A DNA stretch of 64,000 nucleotides. Origin: JABJOR01 sp965603075 (GTDB lineage: Bacteria; Pseudomonadota; Alphaproteobacteria; Rhodospirillales; Casp-alpha2). Shown here piece by piece: positions 1 through 8,029 of this stretch (position 1 is its first letter; each line of letters starts with the position of its first letter). The notes under the pieces are model-generated. The model had not been told where the DNA came from, did no database searches, and saw nothing but the letters and a program-made list of their open reading frames with translations. Position numbers and translations under genes: made by a program. Where the stretch lies: assembly GCA_965603075.1 (NCBI GenBank), contig CBFDBO010000004.1, positions 62,001 through 126,000 of the forward strand, in the 5' to 3' direction.

Positions 1-1
1 T

Positions 2-724
2 TCAGGGACCAACGCCATAGGTGCTATGGTGGTCGCGGGTCCGGATGGATTTATAAAAAATGCCTATCGAAAGTTTAATATCAAAGGCGATAAGCCAACT
101 AAAATAGAACAGTTGCAAGCCAATCCGACGATATCTGAGCAAGCAATGAGAGGGTTATCCGATAACCAACAAGCAGCTTATAGTGCGGGTGATGATTATG
201 CGATGATGCGCGAAGTGTTAATGAGGCGGTTCTCACGGGTCATGAAAGAAGACCCGGACCGTGAAGGGGGGCAATGGCCAAATCTGCTGCTGATTGATGG
301 CGGTCCCGGTCAACTCAGTATTGCGGTTGAGGTGTTGGCAGAACTTGGCATCGAAGATGTGGCAGTCGCCGGTGTCGCCAAAGGCCCAGAACGCAATGCG
401 GGACGTGAAACTGTCTACATGCCCGGTAAAGATCCTATCAATTTAGAACACAAAGACCCCGTATTACACTTCATCCAACGATTGCGCGATGAAGCCCATC
501 GCTTTGCTATCGGTGTTCATCGCAGTAAACGGGGCAAGGCGGCGATTAAATCCGTGCTTGATGAAATTCCCGGTGTTGGCGGTTCGCGTAAAAAGGCTTT
601 GTTACATCACTTTGGTGCCGCATCGGATGTCGCTAAAGCAGGTTTAGATGACTTAAAAGCCGTAGACGGTATTTCTAAAGCCATGGCTGAACGGGTCTAT
701 GAATGGTTCCATCCCGATGATTAA
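2..724 (+). CDS. uvrC: UvrABC system protein C, C-terminal part (5' end outside window)
   Basis: This is the last 240 residues of the excinuclease subunit that makes both incisions in nucleotide excision repair. The reading frame is open from base 2, so the gene starts upstream of the window; an ATG at 26 is internal. Visible parts are the GTNAIGAMVV stretch that opens the C-terminal endonuclease domain, the LLLIDGGPGQL motif with the presumed catalytic Asp (fragment residue about 97), the RDEAHRFAI segment, and a terminal helix-hairpin-helix region (IPGVGGSRKKALL, then VDGISKAMAERV) that binds DNA. UvrC is normally about 600 residues, so roughly 60% is missing here. The pgsA gene follows after 79 bp, the usual neighbour in Alphaproteobacteria. 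Confidence 0.97.
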   Translation, partial: SGTNAIGAMVVAGPDGFIKNAYRKFNIKGDKPTKIEQLQANPTISEQAMRGLSDNQQAAYSAGDDYAMMREVLMRRFSRVMKEDPDREGGQWPNLLLIDGGPGQLSIAVEVLAELGIEDVAVAGVAKGPERNAGRETVYMPGKDPINLEHKDPVLHFIQRLRDEAHRFAIGVHRSKRGKAAIKSVLDEIPGVGGSRKKALLHHFGAASDVAKAGLDDLKAVDGISKAMAERVYEWFHPDD

Positions 725-803
725 TAGCCCTAAACGATAAATTATCTAGGACTTCTGTAATTCTGATGTTTTCTTTCTTCACCAATCACGTTAAATAGTT
801 GGT

Positions 804-1427
804 ATGTATTTAAAACTACCCAATGTTTTGACCTATTCACGCATTGTCGCCATCCCTGTGGTGGCGGGTTTGTTCTTTCTGGATGACCCGTTAGGAAGCT
901 GGCTGGCTTTTTCAGTTTATACCTATGCCTGTATTACAGACTTCTTCGATGGGTATCTCGCGCGAGCATGGCATCAACAATCAGCTTTGGGACGTTTTCT
1001 TGATCCCATTGCCGATAAATTATTGGTGGCGGGGGTGTTATTTGCGCTATTGGGTGCAGATCGAATTTCTGGGTTAGCGATTATCCCGGCGGGTATTATC
1101 CTAGGGCGAGAAATTTTGGTCTCTGGATTGCGAGAGTTTCTAATCGAATTGCGCGTTGGAATGCCCGTATCGCAATTGGCTAAATGGAAAACCGCGATCC
1201 AGATGTTATGCCTTGGCTTTTTGCTGGTCGGTCCCAATGGACCCGAATTCTGGGGGGTGCCAACACTGACGGTTGGACTGTATGGATTATGGTTTGCAGC
1301 TTTATTAACGATAATAACGGGCTTTGATTATCTTCTGGTCGGCTTGAAACATATCGCCGATACTGATCATGCACCGGCGGGCCGCCATCCGGAAACAGAT
1401 GACCTGGAGGATAATATCAACTCATGA
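804..1427 (+). CDS. pgsA: CDP-diacylglycerol--glycerol-3-phosphate 3-phosphatidyltransferase
   Basis: This 207-aa inner-membrane enzyme transfers the phosphatidyl group of CDP-diacylglycerol to glycerol-3-phosphate, the committed step to phosphatidylglycerol and cardiolipin. The complete CDP-alcohol phosphotransferase signature is present: D46, D49-G50, A53-R54, G63, D67 and D71 with the canonical spacing. Several hydrophobic segments follow, as expected for the fold. The charged C-terminal tail after about residue 185 is probably cytoplasmic. The stop overlaps the mobB start by 4 nt (ATGA), suggesting translational coupling. No strong Shine-Dalgarno precedes the ATG. Confidence 0.95.
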   Translation: MYLKLPNVLTYSRIVAIPVVAGLFFLDDPLGSWLAFSVYTYACITDFFDGYLARAWHQQSALGRFLDPIADKLLVAGVLFALLGADRISGLAIIPAGIILGREILVSGLREFLIELRVGMPVSQLAKWKTAIQMLCLGFLLVGPNGPEFWGVPTLTVGLYGLWFAALLTIITGFDYLLVGLKHIADTDHAPAGRHPETDDLEDNINS

Positions 1428-1948
1428 AAATATTTGGTCTGTCGGGATGGAGTGGTAGTGGCAAAACTACATTGGTGGTTGATTTAATCCCAGAGATTAT
1501 TTCCCGTGGGTATTCTGTTTCCACTGTCAAACATACCCACCACCGGTTTGATATTGATCGCCCGGGAAAAGACTCGTTTAATCACCGAGAAGCGGGGGCG
1601 TCTGAAGTTATGATTGCCTCTTCAACCCGGTGGGCATTAATGCGGGAATTACGCGAAACCGCGGAACCAAATATTCAAGAACTGATCAGTCATATGTCGC
1701 CTGTTGATTTGGTCATCATCGAAGGGTTTAAATCCTATCCGCACCCTAAAATTGAAGTCCACCGACCATCGATCGGAAAAGCGTTATTGTGCTTGGATGA
1801 CCCTAGTGTTGTCGCCGTGGCAAGTAACGAAGCGATTGAAGAAACGCTGAATGTACCCCTGCTTGATTTAGATAATATTATTTCCATTGCTGATTATATT
1901 CTATTACACGTTGGTTTAAGCAATGAGGCCCGTCATGGTTCAGCTTAA
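1424..1948 (+). CDS. mobB: Molybdopterin-guanine dinucleotide biosynthesis adaptor protein
   Basis: A 174-aa P-loop GTP-binding protein that assists MobA in attaching GMP to molybdopterin. The Walker A motif GWSGSGKTT lies at residues 8-16, followed by the STVKHTHH segment typical of MobB and the VDLVIIEGFK strand. Length is normal for the family. It starts inside the end of pgsA and its end overlaps moeA, so mobB-moeA-moaD-moaE read as one coupled cofactor operon. No mobA is visible here. Confidence 0.93.
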   Translation: MKIFGLSGWSGSGKTTLVVDLIPEIISRGYSVSTVKHTHHRFDIDRPGKDSFNHREAGASEVMIASSTRWALMRELRETAEPNIQELISHMSPVDLVIIEGFKSYPHPKIEVHRPSIGKALLCLDDPSVVAVASNEAIEETLNVPLLDLDNIISIADYILLHVGLSNEARHGSA

Positions 1949-3212
1949 AGACGATTGTTTTGCTTTCAGCGGCCCATTGATGCCTTTAGCCGAGGCTCTG
2001 GAAGCCATCCGCGCCCGCATTGATACCGTGGTCGATACGGATGATTGCCCTATTGATGATTGTTTGGGACGTGTTTTGGCTAAGGATGTGGTCGCTAATC
2101 GAAATGTTCCTCCCCATAATAACAGCGCTGTCGATGGCTACGCCCTCTATTTTGATGATCTGAACACTGACCTAGAAACCCGCCTGCCTTTTACCGGACG
2201 CATTGCCGCCGGGCATCCGCTTGATCGTCCGGCACAAAGGGGTGAGGCGTTGAGAATTTTCACAGGCGCCCCCCTGCCGTTAGGCTCGGATGGTACTCAA
2301 GAAAGTGGTCCCGATACGATCTTCATGGAAGAAGATGTCGAACGCGATGGTGATTTTATCACTTTTCCAAGCGGGCAGAAATTAGGGGCAAACCGCCGAT
2401 TTAAAGGCGAAGACATCCAGCAAGGTACCACCATCTTAAAGGCGGGTAAGCGATTGCGAGCACAGGAACTGGGGCTTGCGGCGTCGGTTGGCTGCGATAG
2501 TTTGGAAGTATTTTGCCCCCTGAAAGTTGCGGTTTTCTCAACCGGCGATGAAGTGCGCGATCCATCCGGGGATGCACCAGAAGGCTGCATCTTCGATTCT
2601 AACCGTTATACCATCAAAGCCATGTTACGAAATTTGGGCTGTAATGTAACCGATTTAGGGATTTTGCCGGATGATCTCGACATCATCCAAAATGCCCTTG
2701 GGGAAGCCAGTTCTAAATTCGATTTGTTGGTCACTTCTGGTGGCGTGTCGGTGGGGGAGGAAGACCATGTGAAAAGTGCTGTTACCGCACAAGGCTCACT
2801 GCATATGTGGCGCTTGGCGATCAAACCCGGACGTCCCATTGCACTAGGACAGGTGCAAGGTACCGCCTTGGTCGGGTTGCCTGGAAATCCCGTTGCTGCC
2901 ATGGTGACGTTTATGGCTATTGGTCGCTCGCTCGTATTGTGGCTGTCTGGTGCCGATCATGAACAAGCCCCGCGCTATAAAGTAATTGTGGGCTTCGATC
3001 ATGCCAAAAAAACCGGACGGCGAGAATGGGTTCGTGTTCGACTGAGCCAAGATGCTAATGGAAACCTAGCGGCCTATAAAGATCATTCTGGTGGTGCTGG
3101 TGTGTTAACATCCATGGTTGGTGCCGATGGTCTGATCGAACTAGGTGAGAACGTCGAGACCATAAAAGTTGGTGACGCCGTTGAATTTCTATCTTTTAAT
3201 GAGGTTATGTAA
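1935..3212 (+). CDS. moeA: Molybdopterin molybdenumtransferase
   Basis: MoeA inserts molybdate into adenylylated molybdopterin to give active Mo cofactor. Family features include AVDGYALYF near the N terminus, the FDSNRYTI segment, TSGGVSVGEEDHVK, KPGRPIALG and GLPGNPVAAMV of the MoCF-like domain, then the beta-rich C-terminal domain. I chose the ATG at 1935 (425 aa) because a GAGG Shine-Dalgarno sits 6 nt upstream; an in-frame ATG at 1923 (429 aa) lacks one. The gene overlaps the mobB end, and its TAA overlaps the moaD ATG by 1 nt. Confidence 0.95.
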   Translation: MVQLKDDCFAFSGPLMPLAEALEAIRARIDTVVDTDDCPIDDCLGRVLAKDVVANRNVPPHNNSAVDGYALYFDDLNTDLETRLPFTGRIAAGHPLDRPAQRGEALRIFTGAPLPLGSDGTQESGPDTIFMEEDVERDGDFITFPSGQKLGANRRFKGEDIQQGTTILKAGKRLRAQELGLAASVGCDSLEVFCPLKVAVFSTGDEVRDPSGDAPEGCIFDSNRYTIKAMLRNLGCNVTDLGILPDDLDIIQNALGEASSKFDLLVTSGGVSVGEEDHVKSAVTAQGSLHMWRLAIKPGRPIALGQVQGTALVGLPGNPVAAMVTFMAIGRSLVLWLSGADHEQAPRYKVIVGFDHAKKTGRREWVRVRLSQDANGNLAAYKDHSGGAGVLTSMVGADGLIELGENVETIKVGDAVEFLSFNEVM

Positions 3213-3463
3213 TGAGGTTGGTTTATTTTGCTTGGGTTCGCGAAAAAACAGGGATGCCAGATGAAGTGGTGTCGCTCCCATCTGGTGTATCGACAGTAGC
3301 GGACTTAATCAATTGGCAATTGAGCCGTGGTGAGAATTACATATCGGCATTTGGTGACTTATCGGTCATCAGGGTTGCTTTAAACCAAGAATACGTAACC
3401 TTTGATGCAACCCTTGCAAATGATGATGAAGTCGCTTTTTTCCCACCTGTGACAGGCGGTTAA
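3212..3463 (+). CDS. moaD: Molybdopterin synthase small subunit, sulfur carrier
   Basis: An 83-aa ubiquitin-fold sulfur carrier. It ends in the diagnostic Gly-Gly (FFPPVTGG), whose C terminus is activated and thiocarboxylated to donate sulfur to precursor Z in the MoaE active site. A GAGG lies 7 nt before the ATG. It overlaps moeA by 1 nt and sits 5 nt before moaE, so the two synthase subunits are made together. Confidence 0.94.
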   Translation: MRLVYFAWVREKTGMPDEVVSLPSGVSTVADLINWQLSRGENYISAFGDLSVIRVALNQEYVTFDATLANDDEVAFFPPVTGG

Positions 3464-3468
3464 ACCCC

Positions 3469-3930
3469 ATGATCAAAGTTCAGCAAGAAGATTTCGATGT
3501 TGGGCAAGAGATCAAATCACTATGTGATGGCGATACGAGTATAGGCGGCGTTTGTACTTTTATTGGCACCGTGCGCGAAATGACGGGTGACGCGTCCATA
3601 ACATCCATGACCTTAGAGCATTATCCCGGTATGACAGAAAAGGCGCTTGAAGGTCTAGAACGTGAAGCTCAAAACCGCTGGCCAGATTTAACAGGTTCTA
3701 CCATCATCCACCGCTATGGACGTTTAAAACCGGGTGATCAGATTGTATTGGTGGTGACCACGTCCGCCCACCGCGAGGTGGCTTTTGATGCCTGTCAGTT
3801 TTTAATGGATTGGTTAAAAACAAAAGCACCTTTTTGGAAGTTGGAAGAACATTCAAACGGTGATCAAGATTGGGTTGATGCAAAAAGTTCTGATGATGAT
3901 GCGACCAATCGCTGGAACAGAGAAAAGTAA
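3469..3930 (+). CDS. moaE: Molybdopterin synthase catalytic subunit
   Basis: The 153-aa large subunit converts cyclic pyranopterin monophosphate to molybdopterin using the MoaD thiocarboxylate. Recognisable family segments are GTVREMTGD near residue 39, HRYGRLKPGD, TSAHREVAFDAC, and LKTKAPFWKLE, which carries the active-site lysines. It is the last gene of the molybdopterin block; the following gene starts 8 nt later and may be cotranscribed, although its function looks unrelated. Confidence 0.95.
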   Translation: MIKVQQEDFDVGQEIKSLCDGDTSIGGVCTFIGTVREMTGDASITSMTLEHYPGMTEKALEGLEREAQNRWPDLTGSTIIHRYGRLKPGDQIVLVVTTSAHREVAFDACQFLMDWLKTKAPFWKLEEHSNGDQDWVDAKSSDDDATNRWNREK

Positions 3931-3938
3931 ATTACTGT

Positions 3939-4850
3939 ATGTATTCTGATCCATTTTTCGTACACACCAATAAAATACTCAAATTGTTACAAGCAAACGG
4001 CCATTTGATTTCACGCACCAAAACCCAATCCACCGCCTTGCATGGCGGTTATTGGAATGTGGTTATGCGGGTGCAAGCGCCCAAGATTGATCTGGTGGTC
4101 AAACAATCCAATCCAGATGTGATTAACCCAATGTTCCCAAATTTGCCGGATGATGAGGCCCTCGCTTTTAAAACGCTTTCGCCATACGGAATTTGCCCAA
4201 GTTTTGTTGACTACGTGCCGGATGCGGACGGGGGACCTGTTTTGGTCTACCAATTTTGCGATGGGGAAAAGTGGCAACATGATTGCAGCGCAGTTGGACG
4301 TCTATTGCGTAAATTGCACGATTTAGACGTAAGCGAAGACTTCAGAGCATTAAATATTGAACCCGCCGGTATCCTCGCCCAAGCAAGAGAGGCCCTTGAG
4401 GGCGTTCCGGTTGATACGCCCAATCGTATTCTATTGGAAAAAATTCGACCCGAACCCATAGCCCATCCAGGGCTAAATCATCTCAGCCTTATTCATACCG
4501 ATTGTGGGCCGGGAAATTTGATCCAAAACGGTGACAATCTGTTTTTAATTGACTGGCAATGCCCCGGCATGGGCGACCCTGTTGAAGACCTTGTTTGTTT
4601 TAGCTCTCCTGGTATGCAAATTCTTTATGACTGTGCCCCTTTAAGCGAGGGTGAGGTTGCCGATTTATTAAATTCATACAGCGACCCTGACATCATTGAC
4701 CGGTTTCATAAGCTCCGGGTATTCTATCATTATCGGTTTCTATCTTATTATGTTTTAAGATCGCATACCCTTCGCGAAGCTCAACCGGGTGTGGCAGATC
4801 GTTATGATCAGGCTTTTAATGCTGAAATAAAATTATTAGAAACTTTTTAA
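3939..4850 (+). CDS. Phosphotransferase of the aminoglycoside/choline kinase fold
   Basis: A 303-aa protein of the protein-kinase-like APH/choline kinase superfamily; the substrate is not known. Around residues 184-207 it has IHTDCGPGNL and LFLIDWQCPGMGDPVEDL, corresponding to the catalytic loop (usually HGDL..N) and the metal-binding D[WY] motif. The usual HGD is HTD here, and the later Asn is kept. It lies 8 nt after moaE and 1 nt before a TIM-barrel isomerase, so the last two probably work together on a small sugar- or alcohol-like metabolite (inference). No antibiotic resistance role is implied. No good Shine-Dalgarno is seen. Confidence 0.8.
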   Translation: MYSDPFFVHTNKILKLLQANGHLISRTKTQSTALHGGYWNVVMRVQAPKIDLVVKQSNPDVINPMFPNLPDDEALAFKTLSPYGICPSFVDYVPDADGGPVLVYQFCDGEKWQHDCSAVGRLLRKLHDLDVSEDFRALNIEPAGILAQAREALEGVPVDTPNRILLEKIRPEPIAHPGLNHLSLIHTDCGPGNLIQNGDNLFLIDWQCPGMGDPVEDLVCFSSPGMQILYDCAPLSEGEVADLLNSYSDPDIIDRFHKLRVFYHYRFLSYYVLRSHTLREAQPGVADRYDQAFNAEIKLLETF

Positions 4851-4851
4851 A

Positions 4852-5754
4852 ATGCAGAATATCGATATCCATATTCATTCGTTCAGCATGCGTTATCAAT
4901 TTCGTCTTCGCGCTGATTTCAATGTGTTTAGCTTTATTGATTTCGCCCATAAAGAAGGGTTCAATGGGGTCAATATATCGGCTAATGGCCCGGGCTATCG
5001 TGATTTAAGCGGCACGACACCGGATCATTTTGACGCGGTTAAACGGGCAGTGACTGAACACGGTATGGGATGTGAACTCGATACCAGTGATACCCGACTA
5101 GAGAACATGACCACCCTGATTAATGTGGCTCAGGCATGCGGTGCGGATCATTTACGGACGTATACACGTTATCCCCGTGACTTGCCGGATATTATTGAGC
5201 GTACCATAGAGGATTTGAAATCCTGCGCCGATCACGCGCATAAGGCGGGTGTTAAGGTGTTGCTTGAGAATCATGAAGATTTCGGCGGACCTCAGATCGC
5301 CCGAATTTTGAAAACCGTGGATCATCCTTCCATCGGCGCTTTGTTCGATTATGGTAATTCCCAAATGGTGGGTGAAGACCCGCTGGTGGCATTGGAAGCC
5401 ATGCTGCCCTATATCAGCGCTGTCCACATGAAAGATCACGTAATGATTCATCATGATGGACAAGCCATAGTCCAAGGGGTGCCTATGGGGCAAGGTCGAT
5501 TGCCGATCATGGATATGACACAACGCTTATATAATAAGGGGCTTCGGCGGTTTTGTTTTGAAAATGTTTGGGGGTACTGTGCGCCCTTGCAAACACCAGA
5601 ATCTGAGTTACCAGACATTGCGTGTTTTGCCTTTGATGATCTTCAACCCCGTGTATGGGCTGAAGATCTATCAGAAGAATTTAGGCTTAACGGAGAAATA
5701 CTTGCATACCGACAAGGCTGGGGTTGGTTTCAGAAGGCATTATCCGAGAGGTAA
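4852..5754 (+). CDS. Sugar phosphate isomerase/epimerase family TIM-barrel protein
   Basis: A 300-aa member of the xylose-isomerase-like/AP-endonuclease-2 TIM-barrel family. Putative metal ligands appear in order: Glu in VLLENHEDF (about residue 139), Asp in ALFDYGNS (about 165), His in VHMKDHV (about 192) and Glu in FENVWGY (about 237). The first strand has DIHIHSFSMRYQ. It follows the kinase-like gene by 1 nt and is presumably cotranslated with it. The substrate cannot be told from the sequence. It ends 35 bp before the convergent ilvE. Confidence 0.82.
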   Translation: MQNIDIHIHSFSMRYQFRLRADFNVFSFIDFAHKEGFNGVNISANGPGYRDLSGTTPDHFDAVKRAVTEHGMGCELDTSDTRLENMTTLINVAQACGADHLRTYTRYPRDLPDIIERTIEDLKSCADHAHKAGVKVLLENHEDFGGPQIARILKTVDHPSIGALFDYGNSQMVGEDPLVALEAMLPYISAVHMKDHVMIHHDGQAIVQGVPMGQGRLPIMDMTQRLYNKGLRRFCFENVWGYCAPLQTPESELPDIACFAFDDLQPRVWAEDLSEEFRLNGEILAYRQGWGWFQKALSER

Positions 5755-5789
5755 CTTAAATATAGGCCCATAACCTTTCGAAGATTAGT

Positions 5790-6692
5790 TTAAGCCGCAC
5801 TTGCCTTTGAAAGGGGCGTTTTGCCAACCCGTATATCATAGGCTTTCATCAAATCTTTGACCATATCGCCAACAACATATGTATGGTCATCGATGCGACC
5901 AACGGGGGTTACTTCTGCTGCCGTTCCGGTCAGAAAGACTTGTTCTGCTTTGGCCAACTCTTCCGGCATGATTGTACGCTCAATGACTTCAATGCCTTTT
6001 TCCTTGGCGAGTTCGATCACGGTTTGACGGGTGATGCCGTTCAAGAAATTATCGGGTGTAGGCGTATGAAGTTTGCCATCACCAAAGGTCATAAAGATAT
6101 TGGCGCCGGTGGCTTCGGCTACGTGTCCGCGATAATCCAACATTAAAGCATCTTCAAAACCATTTTGTTCAGCGTCGTGTTTGGACAGCGTACAAATCAT
6201 ATAAAGACCCGCTGCTTTAGCATGAACGGGCGATGATTCCGCTGGAGGGCGTCGCCACTGAGATGTTTTCAGCGAGATGCCTTTTTCGCGGGCCTCTTGC
6301 GAGAAATAGGACGGCCACTGCCATGACGCGATTGCCAGATTAATCTTATTTGATTGTGCGCTGATACCCATCATTTCGCTGCCACGCCATGCGACGGGGC
6401 GAACATACCCATCAACGATATTGTTGATGCGTAGGGTTTCATTACAGGCTTGATTAATTTCTTCAACGGAATAGGGAATTTCAAAACCCAAAATATTGGC
6501 TGATTTTTTTAACCGCTCTGAATGTTCAGTCAGCTTAAAAATTTTACCGCCATAGGCTCTGTCACCTTCAAATACGGAAGATGCATAATGTAATCCATGG
6601 GTTAATACGTGAACATTAGCATCGCGCCAGTCGATGAATTTACCATTAAACCAGATCTGACCGTCATGATCAGCAAAAGATGGAGCAGACAT
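5790..6692 (-). CDS. ilvE: Branched-chain amino acid aminotransferase
   Basis: A 300-aa fold-type IV PLP aminotransferase that interconverts Leu/Ile/Val and their 2-oxo acids with glutamate. It begins with DGQIWFNGKFIDWRDANVHV, then LHYASSVFEGDRAY. The PLP lysine is the Lys of HAKAAGLYM near residue 160, followed by VAEATGANIF and LTGTAAEVTPV. Length and motifs match the BCAT I class; D-amino acid transaminase or aminodeoxychorismate lyase are less likely given the ends. It diverges from petP across 148 bp, an arrangement common in Rhodospirillales-like genomes. Confidence 0.93.
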   Translation of the reverse strand: MSAPSFADHDGQIWFNGKFIDWRDANVHVLTHGLHYASSVFEGDRAYGGKIFKLTEHSERLKKSANILGFEIPYSVEEINQACNETLRINNIVDGYVRPVAWRGSEMMGISAQSNKINLAIASWQWPSYFSQEAREKGISLKTSQWRRPPAESSPVHAKAAGLYMICTLSKHDAEQNGFEDALMLDYRGHVAEATGANIFMTFGDGKLHTPTPDNFLNGITRQTVIELAKEKGIEVIERTIMPEELAKAEQVFLTGTAAEVTPVGRIDDHTYVVGDMVKDLMKAYDIRVGKTPLSKASAA

Positions 6693-6840
6693 AGCAGTAT
6701 TCTTTCGTTTTCAAGGGTTATTGAATAATAATCTTGCAATCCGTACCAGCAGAAGGCATATATGTCAATAAGGCTGACGTATTTTTTACAATTATAATTT
6801 CAACGATTATATTAAGACCAAGGTATAAGGACACAGATTA

Positions 6841-7311
6841 ATGAGCCGAGCCAATCCCTTATTTTTACGTGATGCGGATTTACGTAATGCCATTGAACTG
6901 TTGTTTTTTGCCTATCGTGACTTTACCGCTGAACCCGATTCTATTCTCGACCAATATGGGTTTGGTCGCGCCCATCACCGTGTAATATATTTTGTTGGTG
7001 CTAATCCGGGCATGGCGGTGAATGATTTACTTGGCATTTTAAGGATAACCAAACAAAGTCTTTCTAGAGTATTGGGTCAATTGTTGCGTGAAGACTTCAT
7101 TATACAAAAAACGGATGAAGATGATCGCAGACGGCGATTATTGTTTTTGACCGATAAAGGCAAAGAACTGGAAGCTTTGTTGAGCGAGAAACAAAGCAAA
7201 CTGGTCGCCAAAGCCTACCGTGAAGCAGGGGCGGAAGCTGTGGATGGCTTTTGCACGGTTTTACGGGGTATTATCAACGAGAGCGATCGCAAACGATTCG
7301 ATGAAGAATAA
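6841..7311 (+). CDS. petP: MarR-family regulator, PetP-like
   Basis: A 156-aa winged-helix protein. The N-terminal part (ELLFFAYRDFTAEPD, then YGFGRAHHRVI) and the recognition region LRITKQSLSRVLGQL are characteristic of the PetP group of MarR proteins, which in Rhodobacter pairs with PetR near the cytochrome bc1 genes. The wing DEDDRRRRLLFL is intact. It lies 20 nt upstream of petR and is probably cotranscribed with it. An AAGGA precedes the start by about 10 nt. The target genes are not evident; petABC is some 20 kb away. Confidence 0.82.
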   Translation: MSRANPLFLRDADLRNAIELLFFAYRDFTAEPDSILDQYGFGRAHHRVIYFVGANPGMAVNDLLGILRITKQSLSRVLGQLLREDFIIQKTDEDDRRRRLLFLTDKGKELEALLSEKQSKLVAKAYREAGAEAVDGFCTVLRGIINESDRKRFDEE

Positions 7312-7331
7312 TTAGGTAACAAGGTATTGGG

Positions 7332-8012
7332 ATGACACTTGATCTGCCGCATATTTTGGTTGTTGACGATGATGATCGCCTACGTGATTTATTGCGCCAG
7401 TATCTATCTGAAAATGGCTTTGTGGTTTCAACAGCCAGCAACGCCAGCGACGCTCGTTTAAAACTCGCCAGCCTTGAATTTGATTTGTTGGTTCTCGACT
7501 TGATGATGCCCGGCGAAACCGGGTTGGAATTTGCCGCCGACTTCAGAAGAACCAACAACACGCCGATCTTAATGTTAACAGCCATGGCTGAAACCAGTGA
7601 TCGAATAATCGGGTTAGAACACGGCGCTGATGATTATCTGACCAAGCCTTTTGAACCCCGTGAATTATTGCTTCGCATTCAAAATATTCTACGACGTGTT
7701 CCGGAATCCGTTGCATCGGAAGATATATCCTTGGGCGATTGTATTTTTGCTCCTGAAAGGGGGGAGCTTTTTAAGTCTGGCAATCCCATTCATTTAACCG
7801 AAGTGGAAGCCGCCTTATTGATGGCCCTCGCCAAACAGCCAGGGGCTATTTTAAGCCGTGAAGATTTGATTGCGATCACGGGCGCGTCGGGCACAGACCG
7901 CGCCGTTGATGTGCAAGTCACCCGGTTGCGCCGGAAAATCGAACGTGATCCGCGCATGCCAAGATATCTTCAAACTGTCCGGGGGCGGGGTTACGTCCTG
8001 CGCCCAGATTAA
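7332..8012 (+). CDS. petR: OmpR-family response regulator, PetR-like
   Basis: A 226-aa two-domain response regulator. The receiver has the acidic pocket D12-D14, the phosphoacceptor D56 in LVLDLMMPG and the Lys of YLTKPFE. A C-terminal winged helix of the OmpR type follows, with SREDLIAITG, AVDVQVTRLRRKIE and YLQTVRGRGYVL. It lies between the MarR gene and a transmembrane histidine kinase, 17 nt before the latter, so all three form one regulatory operon. Assignment as PetR rests on the petP-petR order and family resemblance. Confidence 0.88.
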   Translation: MTLDLPHILVVDDDDRLRDLLRQYLSENGFVVSTASNASDARLKLASLEFDLLVLDLMMPGETGLEFAADFRRTNNTPILMLTAMAETSDRIIGLEHGADDYLTKPFEPRELLLRIQNILRRVPESVASEDISLGDCIFAPERGELFKSGNPIHLTEVEAALLMALAKQPGAILSREDLIAITGASGTDRAVDVQVTRLRRKIERDPRMPRYLQTVRGRGYVLRPD

Positions 8013-8029
8013 CGGGCGGGGAAAATATC

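Noticed and set aside
3939..4850. Aminoglycoside resistance gene
   Set aside because: Only the general APH fold is shared; the catalytic loop and context point to a metabolic kinase.
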